From Flavobacterium lipolyticum (GTDB lineage: Bacteria > Bacteroidota > Bacteroidia > Flavobacteriales > Flavobacteriaceae), in contig NZ_JAJJMN010000002.1 in the NCBI RefSeq assembly GCF_020905335.1, positions 1 to 64,000 on the forward strand: a DNA stretch of 64,000 bases. The letters are read 5' to 3'. Position numbers and translations under genes: made by a program. This document shows, piece by piece, positions 17,801 through 26,420 of the stretch. How positions within the stretch are numbered: the stretch's first letter is position 1; each line of letters opens with the position of its first letter. The notes below the pieces were generated by a model that was not told the origin of the DNA, ran no database searches, and saw nothing but the letters and a program-made list of their open reading frames with translations.

Positions 17801-20800
17801 ATTTGACTATGGAAGTAGTAACAAATGGGCAACTTTCCTTCAAAGAACCCCTTCGATATTGGAAATTTATGGGACGCTATTGTTTGGATCTGAGCTTGTC
17901 TTGGTTCCGGAATTGCTTCAGCATAATGAATCATTATTAGAGTTTCTGGAAAAAGAAAGCGTAACACATCTGAGTGTAGAAGCCTCTGCTGTTTCTAATT
18001 TATTATTGGCGAAAGAGTTGTATAATAAAGATTTAGAAATCTGCAGTTTGATTGTGGATGATGAAGTAGTAACAGACGATAAATTTCAGGAATCTATCAC
18101 GAATTCAGCATTTAGAATAATCAATAAGCGCGAAATAACAAATGATTCATTTCCGACTTTTGATTGGATTTTCACAAAAGAAGAAGAGCACGAACTATTG
18201 TTCACTTTCAACGATACAGCAGTAGCCTATCCGAAGGACAAGACAATTGTAGACTTGTTTGAAGAACAGGCTGCAAAGACACCGGATAACATCGCCATAG
18301 TCTTTGAAGATACAGAACTGACTTACAGGGAGCTTAATGAGCGATCCAATCAGTTGGCGCATTACCTAATAGAAAATTACAACATTCAGCCGGATGATCT
18401 GATAGGGATACAATTGGAGCGAAGTGAGTGGATGATTGTGTCGATACTGGGTGTGTTAAAATCGGGAGGAGCTTATGTTCCTATTGATCCGCAATACCCT
18501 CAGGAAAGAATAGACTATATTAAAGAAGATACTCAGTGTAAGGTTTGCCTGGATGAGCAAGAGTTAAGCAAGTTCAAAGAAAATCAGGAGCGTTATGCTA
18601 AAGATGCAGAGACTCGCAGGTCTCAACCGGAGAACCTGATTTATGTGATCTACACCTCAGGTTCGACAGGGAATCCAAAAGGAGTAATGCTCGAACATAG
18701 CGGTCTGGTAAACAGAATGCTTTGGATGAAACGTGACTTAGAAGTGAAAGAGGCAGATGTGTTTTTACAGAAAACACCTGTAACGTTTGACGTTTCGGTT
18801 TGGGAGTTATTCCTCCCATTGGTTTGTGGCAGTAAGCTTGTTTTTGCAAAACCGGAAGGGCATAAAGACCCGGTCTACTTAGAGGAGCTATTAGAATCAC
18901 AAAAAATAAGTATTATTCACTTTGTTCCTTCGATGTTGAGTGCAGCGTTGGACACTATAAAGTGGGATAAACTGGAATGTTTGCAGCATGTAATATGCAG
19001 TGGAGAAGCTTTATCAAAAAGAATCGAATCATCCTTTAAAGCAAAGGCTCCTTTTTCGAGCTTGCATAATTATTATGGACCAACGGAAGCTTCGATAGAT
19101 GTCACCGCAATAAACTTAAGCCAACACCCAACTGTGGGTCATGAAGTTTTGATAGGCAAGCCTGTTGACAATACACAGATTTACATCGTAAATGAAAAGA
19201 ATTCGCTTCAGCCGGTTGGGGTTTTAGGCGAGATTCTGATTGGAGGAGATCAGGTAGCACGAGGTTATTTAAATAAGGAAGCGTTAAGTCAGGAGAAGTT
19301 TATAACAAATCCTTTTAGAGCAGGAGAGCGTTTGTACAAAACAGGCGATTTGGGTCGTTGGCTACCCGATGGCAACATTGAGTTCATAGGGAGAAAAGAC
19401 GATCAGGTAAAAATAAGAGGACACAGGATAGAACTTGGAGAGATAGAACATGCTTTAGTAAAACATGAAGATGTAAACCAGGCAGTTGTTTTAGCCAGAG
19501 AGAACGAGTCAGCAGAGAAAGAACTTGTGGCGTATATCGTTTCTAATATTGAGCAGAACGCAAGTGATTTACGAACTTATTTAAAACAGTCGTTGCCGGA
19601 ATATATGCTTCCGACGTACTTTGTTCAACTCGAGGCCATCCCATTAACAGCCAGTGGTAAAATAGACAAAAAAGCATTACCGAATCCTGAGGGTGCGGGA
19701 CTATCAAGTGGTGTTGCCTATGTAGCGCCACGAAATGAGCTGGAAGAGAGACTGGTAAATATTTGGGAAGAAGTACTGGAAAGAGAAAATATTGGGATCA
19801 ATGATGACTTTTTTGCATTGGGAGGCCATAGCTTAAAAGCAGTTCGTCTGAGCAATGAGTATCAAAAGAAAATAGCAGTTAATTTATCGTTAGAAGAATT
19901 ATTTGCGCACACCAGCGTAGCTTCTCATGTGGCTCTGATAGCATCTTCAAAAAGAGAAGAATTCATTAAAATTAAAACAATAACTCCTCAGTCGGATTAT
20001 GCGCTCTCAGATGCTCAAAGAAGACTATGGATTGTGAGTCAATCTGAAAAAGGATCGATAGCCTATAATATGCCTGATAGTATTAATCTAACGGGAGACT
20101 TCAATATCGAAATTCTTACCAAAGCGATAAAGGCAACAATTGACCGTCATGAATCTTTAAGAACGATCTTTAGAAAAAATGAGTCGGGTGAGATAAGACA
20201 ATGGGTGCTTAACAGAGAAGAATTAGATTTTGAAGTAAAATATCAAGATTTCAGAAGTGATTTGGCTGGCCTGGAAAAAGCAGCAGCGTTTATAAATGAG
20301 GATTCATTTAAGCCCTTTGATTTGGAAAATGGCCCTTTATTTAGAGCTAATTTTATGAAAGTCACAGAGGATAGTTGTATTCTTTATTTCAATATGCATC
20401 ATATCATTAGTGATGGCTGGTCAATGGGGGTATTGACTAAAGATGTCCTGACTTACTACGATGCATTTATCGGAAACAAAAAGCCGGAATTAATTCCGCT
20501 GAAAATTCAGTACAAGGATTATTCAGCCTGGCAGTTAGCGCAATTGAACGAGGTGTCTTTTCAAGCACATAAGACATTCTGGCTGAACAGACTCTCAGGA
20601 GAATTACCATTACTGGATCTGCCAAGTACAAAGCAAAGACCAAAAGTTAAAACCAACAACGGTCATTGTCTCCAAGCCTATATTAATGCAAATCTTACTG
20701 ATAAATTAAGAAAATATTCGGAAAAGAATGGAGGAAGTTTATATATAGGGTTGTTGGCCTCTTGGAATATTCTAATGTACCATTACACCAACCAGAGAGA

Positions 20801-23192
20801 TATAATAATCGGATCTTCTGTTGCCAGTAGAAATCACCCTGATCTTGAAGGTCAAATAGGTTTCTATTCTAACACGCTGGCACTTAGAACGCAGATTGAA
20901 CCGGAAGAAAGTTTTCATGATTTTTTTAGGTCTGTAACAGATTCAACATTAAAGAGCCTTAACCATCAAATGTATCCTTTTATCAGGTTGGTAGAAGATT
21001 TAAATTTTCATGGTGATCCCGGTAGAAATGCCATTTTTGATGTTATGTTATTTCTTCAGAATAATGGTGAAAAAGTTAATAGAAATGAACTAAAAGAAAC
21101 GGAAGTAGAGGCCATTACAGACAAAGGGCATCGCGTATCTAAATTTGATATAAACGTTGCACTTCAGGAAGTAAATGATTGTGTATCCCTGGATGTGACA
21201 TTTAATCCCGATGTCTACGACAAAGACATGATAGAGGGGGTAATAAAACATTACAAACAATTATTAAATGCGCTATTAGAAACCCCTGAAGAAAAGATTT
21301 CACAAATAGAATATTTGTCTCACCAGGAAAAGTATGATCTTCTTCATTTTAATGCTGCAGAGGATTTACACTATCCCGAGAACAAAACAATTATAGCATT
21401 GTTTGAGGAACAGGTGTCAAAAACGCCGAATAATATAGCACTCGTATTTAGAAATAAAAAGTTCACTTATAACGAACTGGATAAATTATCAAACCAGTTG
21501 GCACATTATCTGGTTGAAAATTATAAGATCAAGCCTGATAATTTAATAGGGGTGATGCTCAACAGAAACGAATGGTCTATTGTTTCAATTCTGGGTATTT
21601 TAAAAGCAGGTGCAGCTTATGTTCCGATCGATGCTCAGGACCCTTCTGGCAGAAAAGATTTTATAATTAATGATGCCTCACTAGTATTATTAATCACAGA
21701 AGTTAATTTTATTCATGATATTGATTATTATGAAGGAGATATTTTTGCAATTGATGTAGAATTTGACCCGGAAAACTATGCTTCGGATAGGCTTTCTGTA
21801 GTGCCTGAAGCGGATAATCTGGCTTATGTGATCTATACTTCAGGTTCAACAGGGAAACCAAAAGGAGTAATGATTACTTCAAGAGCAGTTGTAGATTATG
21901 CTTTTGGGGTATTAGATAAAACTAACATTAGCACATGTAAGTCATTTGGGCTCGTTTCTACAATTTCAGCCGATTTGGGTAATACAGTTATTTTTACTTC
22001 ATTACTAATAGGTGCAGCACTTCACGTTATTGTCAAAGAGGATATCATCGATGCACATAAAATGCGGGAATTTGATTTGGATTGTATTAAGATGACTCCT
22101 TCACACTGGAAAGCATTGCAAACCAGTGAGGACGTTTTTATGCCTAATAAATGTTTGATTCTGGGTGGGGAACCATTTTCAGAAGAAATAATAAAATATA
22201 TAAAACGCAGTGTTAGTACTTGTGAGGTATACAATCACTATGGGCCAACCGAAACTACGATAGGTAAATTAATAAACAAAGTTGATAAGAGTCAAAATGT
22301 AGCTAGAGTCGCTTTAGGAAGACCCATTGGAAACAATAAGGTCTATATTTTAGATGCCAATCAACAACTTCGTCCTGTTGGTTTACCGGGTGAAATCTGT
22401 ATTAGCGGAGTAGGTTTGGCTAAGGGATACTTAAATCAAAAAGAATTAACCAAGGAAAAGTTTGTCAATAATCCTTTTGTTGTCGGAGAACTTTTATACA
22501 GAACTGGAGATTTAGGAAAATGGCTGCCAAATGGAGAGATAGAGTTTATCGGAAGGATAGATGAGCAAGTAAAAATACGAGGATATAGGATAGAATTGGA
22601 AGAGATTAAACTTGCACTACTAAAATTGGATGTTATAGAAGATGCCGTTTTGATAGTCAGGGAAAATCAAAACAATGAAAACGAACTTGTGGCCTATATG
22701 GTCACCAAATCAGAGCAAAATGGGAATGATCTGAGAGCCCGTTTAAGAAAAACTCTCCCCGAATATATGCTTCCGGCCTACTTTGTAGTACTTCAGAGTA
22801 TTCCGTTGACACTAAACGGTAAAGTAGACAAAGATTCCTTACCAGATCCACTAATAGCAGGTATTGATAATGGTGTAGAATATATTGCTCCCCGAAACGA
22901 AGTAGAAAGGAAAATTATTGAAATTATTGCAGACATTTTAGGAAAAAATAAAAGTCAGATAAGTGTTCATGATAACTTTTTTGATCTTGGAATCAGTTCA
23001 TTGGGATTAATGAAATTATATGTTTTTATTCATAAAGAATTGAATTCAAATCTTCAGGCGGTTTCTGTATTTGAATTTACCTCGGTTAGCACATTAGCGG
23101 CATATTTAATCAATGGAGTACAATCCAACGTTGCCGTGTTGGCAAAGAGTAGTATTGCTTCTGAAATGGATGATATGATTGATTTGATTTGA
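14802..23192 (+). CDS. NRPS: TubC-C-[degenerate A with MT]-A(Ser)-T-C-A(Asp)-T
   Basis: The protein has 2796 residues. A TubC-like docking domain (1-60) is followed by a C domain (about 78-500, HHIISDG near 210). Next comes an A-domain N-terminal part (A1 near 563, A2 near 605) interrupted by a SAM methyltransferase (motif I VLEIGCSSG near 739). The A-domain remainder (about 960-1115) has lost its core motifs. A complete A domain follows (about 1130-1640) with pocket D-V-W-H-I-S-Y-I-D, close to the serine code, then T (GGHS, near 1671). The second module has C (about 1732-2170), A with D-L-T-K-I-G-H-I-G, close to the Asp code, and T (LGISS, near 2726). By inference the first module makes Ser or O-methylserine and the second Asp, a possible target of the SyrP-like hydroxylase. 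The C-terminal tail is acidic (MDDMIDLI). A PKS gene follows after 141 bp. Confidence 0.95.
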   Translation: MLYDSEVLSLLTKLKAKQIAIALDDTFENLRVRGDLKKLTPEEKQALVDNKAEIILLLKDSLSGIQTIEAAKVQSSYPISDAQRRIWILSQFKDGSVAYNMPTHIHLNKDLNISYFKQAIEATLERHEMLRTVFRENEEGEIRQWILSREDLDFEIGYRDYREEEFKHEKVLSFIGTDSYKAFDLKNGPLLRAALLQTADNEYVFYFNLHHIISDGWSMKILYSDVFFYYEKYMEGNNQNLPSLKIQYKDYACWQLDQIENDSFKVYKKYWLDKLSGKLGILDLPGVNVRPNVKTHKGRTVATYLDKDLTNRFKNYALQRSGTLFMSLVSVLKAFLRRETAQDDLIVGTPVAGRNLLELENQIGFYVNTLVLRTRIDEKDNLEDIFRNAKHTILDAYAHQAYPFDRLVEDIGQSRQTSRSAIFDILVVLQNTDEKMKEISISESNIDDIVEIRTGTSIYDIKFEFQENEDYIAFLIEYNQDLYKPAIIERFIKHFKTFSSLALTNPAQEIGSLDYLSVQEKAELKLLDKQVFTAVSNTTIVSQFHEQVKRNSLKTALRCGNESYSYEELNRCANQVAHFLLEEAAIKKEEKIGLVLNNGFYSIASRLGVLKAGGSYLVLMPTAHENHLASMISDFEIQTLIIEKEFIEQSNRLQWSSATLKNYLCVDSNDVKAEKEYRDNIMMSQELWDHVGRRADDQITSGGWISSYTGEAISDIEMEEYSMNAYNKLRNSLHSDMRVLEIGCSSGITLSKIAPEVALYYGTDLSPIILSGTEKMIAENGIKNVKLKQLVAHEIGELEEKDFDLIIINSVIQNFHGHNYFLKVIKEGVKLLKEDGKIFIGDIMDINKKSEMLEDLHQFKQDNKDKGYTTKTDFSSDFFVSKGYFEDLIITEKNIVEVSVSDKIRTIENELTKYRYDVILQIDKRQVKIVTEEENIQQRKIKRQYDRTDLVVRSEVNPEIQVSADQVATIISNFDTVDEQKSLLIRHSDVVGLFKMDSTLFDYGSSNKWATFLQRTPSILEIYGTLLFGSELVLVPELLQHNESLLEFLEKESVTHLSVEASAVSNLLLAKELYNKDLEICSLIVDDEVVTDDKFQESITNSAFRIINKREITNDSFPTFDWIFTKEEEHELLFTFNDTAVAYPKDKTIVDLFEEQAAKTPDNIAIVFEDTELTYRELNERSNQLAHYLIENYNIQPDDLIGIQLERSEWMIVSILGVLKSGGAYVPIDPQYPQERIDYIKEDTQCKVCLDEQELSKFKENQERYAKDAETRRSQPENLIYVIYTSGSTGNPKGVMLEHSGLVNRMLWMKRDLEVKEADVFLQKTPVTFDVSVWELFLPLVCGSKLVFAKPEGHKDPVYLEELLESQKISIIHFVPSMLSAALDTIKWDKLECLQHVICSGEALSKRIESSFKAKAPFSSLHNYYGPTEASIDVTAINLSQHPTVGHEVLIGKPVDNTQIYIVNEKNSLQPVGVLGEILIGGDQVARGYLNKEALSQEKFITNPFRAGERLYKTGDLGRWLPDGNIEFIGRKDDQVKIRGHRIELGEIEHALVKHEDVNQAVVLARENESAEKELVAYIVSNIEQNASDLRTYLKQSLPEYMLPTYFVQLEAIPLTASGKIDKKALPNPEGAGLSSGVAYVAPRNELEERLVNIWEEVLERENIGINDDFFALGGHSLKAVRLSNEYQKKIAVNLSLEELFAHTSVASHVALIASSKREEFIKIKTITPQSDYALSDAQRRLWIVSQSEKGSIAYNMPDSINLTGDFNIEILTKAIKATIDRHESLRTIFRKNESGEIRQWVLNREELDFEVKYQDFRSDLAGLEKAAAFINEDSFKPFDLENGPLFRANFMKVTEDSCILYFNMHHIISDGWSMGVLTKDVLTYYDAFIGNKKPELIPLKIQYKDYSAWQLAQLNEVSFQAHKTFWLNRLSGELPLLDLPSTKQRPKVKTNNGHCLQAYINANLTDKLRKYSEKNGGSLYIGLLASWNILMYHYTNQRDIIIGSSVASRNHPDLEGQIGFYSNTLALRTQIEPEESFHDFFRSVTDSTLKSLNHQMYPFIRLVEDLNFHGDPGRNAIFDVMLFLQNNGEKVNRNELKETEVEAITDKGHRVSKFDINVALQEVNDCVSLDVTFNPDVYDKDMIEGVIKHYKQLLNALLETPEEKISQIEYLSHQEKYDLLHFNAAEDLHYPENKTIIALFEEQVSKTPNNIALVFRNKKFTYNELDKLSNQLAHYLVENYKIKPDNLIGVMLNRNEWSIVSILGILKAGAAYVPIDAQDPSGRKDFIINDASLVLLITEVNFIHDIDYYEGDIFAIDVEFDPENYASDRLSVVPEADNLAYVIYTSGSTGKPKGVMITSRAVVDYAFGVLDKTNISTCKSFGLVSTISADLGNTVIFTSLLIGAALHVIVKEDIIDAHKMREFDLDCIKMTPSHWKALQTSEDVFMPNKCLILGGEPFSEEIIKYIKRSVSTCEVYNHYGPTETTIGKLINKVDKSQNVARVALGRPIGNNKVYILDANQQLRPVGLPGEICISGVGLAKGYLNQKELTKEKFVNNPFVVGELLYRTGDLGKWLPNGEIEFIGRIDEQVKIRGYRIELEEIKLALLKLDVIEDAVLIVRENQNNENELVAYMVTKSEQNGNDLRARLRKTLPEYMLPAYFVVLQSIPLTLNGKVDKDSLPDPLIAGIDNGVEYIAPRNEVERKIIEIIADILGKNKSQISVHDNFFDLGISSLGLMKLYVFIHKELNSNLQAVSVFEFTSVSTLAAYLINGVQSNVAVLAKSSIASEMDDMIDLI
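16340..18180 (+). other. Degenerate adenylation domain carrying a methyltransferase
   Basis: The A1 and A2 regions (SYEELNRCANQVAHFLL; LGVLKAGGSYLVL) are still readable. They are followed by the GGWISSYTGE and YYGTDLS segments usual for methyltransferases inserted between A2 and A3. After the MT, the expected TSGSTGxPKG becomes ISNFDTVDEQKS, the FDFSVWE region becomes RTPSILE, and the YGxTET region becomes KREITNDS. ATP binding and substrate selection should be lost while the MT motifs remain. A complete Ser-type A domain starts directly afterwards. Confidence 0.8.
18183..19870 (+). repeat. Serine A-T repeat, copy 1
   Basis: This serine-type A domain with its carrier domain is almost identical in DNA to 27955-29660, and in the A part to 38918-40480. 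Upstream of it lies the degenerate A/MT segment, which the other copies lack. Confidence 0.88.
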
Positions 23193-23333
23193 TTTACAGT
23201 CATCAAGTCATTTCAAAGAAGGATTTAGACATCACCATACGAAGACTCTACTATGTCTCAGTTACGAAGTAAGTAGTTTGAAGTTTTTGTATTTTGAGAT
23301 GTAATTTTATTTCAATAAAGCCTGAATAATAAT

Positions 23334-26300
23334 ATGAATAATAGATCTATAAAAAAGGATATCGCGATAATCGGTATGTCGGGACTATTCCCGAAGTCAA
23401 AAAGTATAATGGACTTTTGGAAGAATCTGGTAGACGGTAAGGAGTTAATCCAATTTCATGAAGATGAAGACCTGGAAAAGGCAGGAGTAGACCGGGATCT
23501 TATCCGTAATCCGAAATATGTAAAGGGTAGTTGTTTAATAGAGGAGCCCGGAAGTTTCGATTTTTCTTTTTTTGGATACACAAAAGAAGAAGCGGCTTTG
23601 ATGGATCCACAAACCAGAATCCTACACGAACAGGCTTGGAAAAGTTTAGAAGATGCAGGATATAATCCTCATAATTATTCTCAGAAAATAGGGAGTTTTT
23701 TTAGTGCAAGTGATAATATAAATTGGAGGAATTATGTATCTCTTTCCACCACATTAAATGTAAACCCTTTTTTCATTAAGCATATATCAAATGTTAACTC
23801 TGTAAGCAGATTAATTTCTTACTCCCTAAATTTAAAAGGTCCAAGTTACTTTGTTGACACAGCGTGTTCAAGTTCATTAGTGGCAGTTCATATTGCTTGT
23901 CGAAGTTTGTTAATGAAAGAATGCACCATGGCAATAGCAGGCGGGGTAAGTATTGGATCAAATACAGCTGTTGGCTATTTGTATGAGGAAGGTTCTATTC
24001 TGTCTAAGGATGGTCATTGTAAAGCATTCGATCAGGATTCTTCGGGTACAGTACAAGGAGAGGGTGCAGGGGTTGTGGTTTTAAAAAGACTGGCAGATGC
24101 CTTAACTGACAGAGATCATATTTATGGCGTAATCCGATCCACTTCTGTCAACAATGACGGTAGCTTGAAGGTAGGTTATGTAGCTCCAAGTATTATCGGA
24201 CAATATGAATGTATTGATACCGCCTTAAAAATTGCTGAGGTTGATCACAAAGCTATTTCGTATATCGAAGCGCATGGAACTGGTACTAAATTAGGTGATG
24301 CGATAGAGATAGAAGCGTTGAATAGAGCTTTTAATTATGATACATCACATCAATGCAGCATAGGATCTCTAAAGACTAATTTTGGACATATGGATGCTGC
24401 TGCAGGAGTTAGCGGATTAATTAAAACAGCACTGTCTTTAGAAAAAAAAATGTTGCCGGCCTCTTTGCATTTCAAGACATCAAATCCGGATATTAAATTT
24501 AAATCAGGACCATTTTCCGTCAATGACAAGTTAACGGAATGGGAGAGCGATAAGCCTCGATTAGCGGGCGTAAGTAGCTTTGGTATTGGGGGTACGAATG
24601 CACATGCAATTCTGGAAGAACCGCCTTTATCACAATTGGCAAGCGTTCCTACAGTATATCAACTTTTCCCATTTTCTGCTAAAACAAGATCTTCTTTAGA
24701 AAGTTATGGTCATTCTTTGAAAGATTTTTTAAGGGAAAATCAAAAAGTGAATATGGCAGATTTAGCCTATACACTTAAAACGGGAAGATATAGCCATAAG
24801 TTTCGAAATTTCATTATTGGAAAGGACTCTAAGGAGGCCATTGCACAATTAGAGGAGTTAGATTTTCGCCAGACTTTCAACGATAGTAAGCAGAAAGAAA
24901 TCGTATTGATGTTTTCCGGTCAGGGAAGCCAGTATTACGGAATGGGGAAACAATTGTATTTGCAGTATCCTGATTTTAAATTAATTATAGACGAAGGTTT
25001 AAGGATTTTAAATGACGAAACAGGAGTCGACTATAAAGGTATCCTGGGGTACCATGAAGAAAGTGGTTCAGAAAGAGATAAGATAAATGACACCTGTTAT
25101 ACGCAACCGCTGCTATTTCTGTTGGAATACGGTTTTGCTAGTTTTTTGCTGAAGTTAGGGGTTAAGCCATCACAAATGATAGGCCATAGCCTTGGTGAAT
25201 ATGTAGCTGCCTGTATTAGTGAAGTTTTTACTTTTGAAGAGGGGATTAGACTAGTGGTTAGACGGGCGCAGTTAATGAGTGAAGTAGAACGCGGTGCTAT
25301 GTTGAGCGTTCCGCTTTCGGCTAAAGAAGCTATTGAGATGAGTCCGCCGGATATCGCTATCGCTGCAATTAATACAGAGAATTCCTGTGTTATTTCGGGG
25401 AGTTCTGCAAGTATTAAGACAGTTGAAGATTTACTTTCTGCTAAAGGAATAACATTTTCGAGACTTAGAACCTATTACGCCTTTCACAGTGCGATGATGG
25501 ATCCAATTTTAGAGGCCTACGAAAGGGAACTGAAAAAAGTAAACTTTTCATATCCTAAATATTCATTCATCTCCTGCACTACCGGGGAACCGATTAAAAA
25601 AGAAGAAGCAGTTTCTCCTAAGTACTGGGTAAAACATTTGCGGGAAACCGTCAATTTTTCTAAAGGGTTAGATTTTTTATTGAAAGAAGGCAATTCCATT
25701 TTTATTGAGATTGGATCTGAAAATACCTTATTGGACTTTTTACGACATAATACAAATTTTTATTCCGGTTTAGTTTTGGCTTCCGTACTCAAACATCCGA
25801 CAGCCACAAAAGATGATTCTTATTATTTATTAAAAGCATTAGGGACTTTGTGGAGAAGTGGAGTACCTGTTAATTGGGATGAATATTATTCCGGTCAATC
25901 AAGAAATAAAGTTTCAGCGCCGACTTATTCATTTGATAAAATAGTTTTTCCAGCCAGAGTGAATCCAATGCAAATACTGATCAACTTGTATACCTCTGGT
26001 TCGATAGATAAGCTGAATAATGGAGAGGTTATTTCGCAAGTTGGCCGGGCTTTAGAATCGGATAAGGAAGCGTCAGAGATGTTTTTAGAAAACTTAGAAA
26101 GACCGGATATAGAAACTTTGTATGCTGAAGCCAAAACAGAAATAGAAAAAGAATTAGCAGAACTATGGAAATCTTCCTTTGGATATGATAAGATAGGTGT
26201 AAATGATGACTTTTTTGAGCTGGGAGGAGATTCATTGAAGGCAATCACATTACTGAAAAGAGTTCACAAATCCTTTGATATTGAGATTACCGTGGGCGAT

Positions 26301-26417
26301 TTTTTTGAAAATAGTAGCATAAGAAAACTTGCGAGAGAGATTGATTTAGCATTAGAAGTTAAAGAATTAAATAAAGCTGAGAACAAATCGGCGACGTCCA
26401 ACCAAATACGATTGTAA
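23334..26417 (+). CDS. Type I PKS module KS-AT-ACP
   Basis: The protein has 1027 residues and no reductive domain. The ketosynthase (about 8-430) has Cys178 in DTACSSS and its two His in EAHGTGT and KTNFGH. The acyltransferase (about 525-850) has FSGQGSQ, Ser619 in GHSLGEY, and YAFHS at the selectivity site, which points to malonyl-CoA. The carrier domain has LGGDS (Ser967). It should add a two-carbon unit to the chain from the preceding NRPS, leaving a beta-keto group, because no KR is present. It begins directly with the KS and lacks the TubC-type docking domain of its neighbours. Its stop codon is 3 bp from the next start, so the genes are co-translated. Confidence 0.95.
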   Translation: MNNRSIKKDIAIIGMSGLFPKSKSIMDFWKNLVDGKELIQFHEDEDLEKAGVDRDLIRNPKYVKGSCLIEEPGSFDFSFFGYTKEEAALMDPQTRILHEQAWKSLEDAGYNPHNYSQKIGSFFSASDNINWRNYVSLSTTLNVNPFFIKHISNVNSVSRLISYSLNLKGPSYFVDTACSSSLVAVHIACRSLLMKECTMAIAGGVSIGSNTAVGYLYEEGSILSKDGHCKAFDQDSSGTVQGEGAGVVVLKRLADALTDRDHIYGVIRSTSVNNDGSLKVGYVAPSIIGQYECIDTALKIAEVDHKAISYIEAHGTGTKLGDAIEIEALNRAFNYDTSHQCSIGSLKTNFGHMDAAAGVSGLIKTALSLEKKMLPASLHFKTSNPDIKFKSGPFSVNDKLTEWESDKPRLAGVSSFGIGGTNAHAILEEPPLSQLASVPTVYQLFPFSAKTRSSLESYGHSLKDFLRENQKVNMADLAYTLKTGRYSHKFRNFIIGKDSKEAIAQLEELDFRQTFNDSKQKEIVLMFSGQGSQYYGMGKQLYLQYPDFKLIIDEGLRILNDETGVDYKGILGYHEESGSERDKINDTCYTQPLLFLLEYGFASFLLKLGVKPSQMIGHSLGEYVAACISEVFTFEEGIRLVVRRAQLMSEVERGAMLSVPLSAKEAIEMSPPDIAIAAINTENSCVISGSSASIKTVEDLLSAKGITFSRLRTYYAFHSAMMDPILEAYERELKKVNFSYPKYSFISCTTGEPIKKEEAVSPKYWVKHLRETVNFSKGLDFLLKEGNSIFIEIGSENTLLDFLRHNTNFYSGLVLASVLKHPTATKDDSYYLLKALGTLWRSGVPVNWDEYYSGQSRNKVSAPTYSFDKIVFPARVNPMQILINLYTSGSIDKLNNGEVISQVGRALESDKEASEMFLENLERPDIETLYAEAKTEIEKELAELWKSSFGYDKIGVNDDFFELGGDSLKAITLLKRVHKSFDIEITVGDFFENSSIRKLAREIDLALEVKELNKAENKSATSNQIRL

Positions 26418-26420
26418 TTT

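Noticed and set aside
18598..18900. Antisense open frame of 100 codons, repeated at 28375-28677 and 39339-39641
   Set aside because: It recurs only because the serine A domains beneath it are duplicated; it has no family features and no own start signals.
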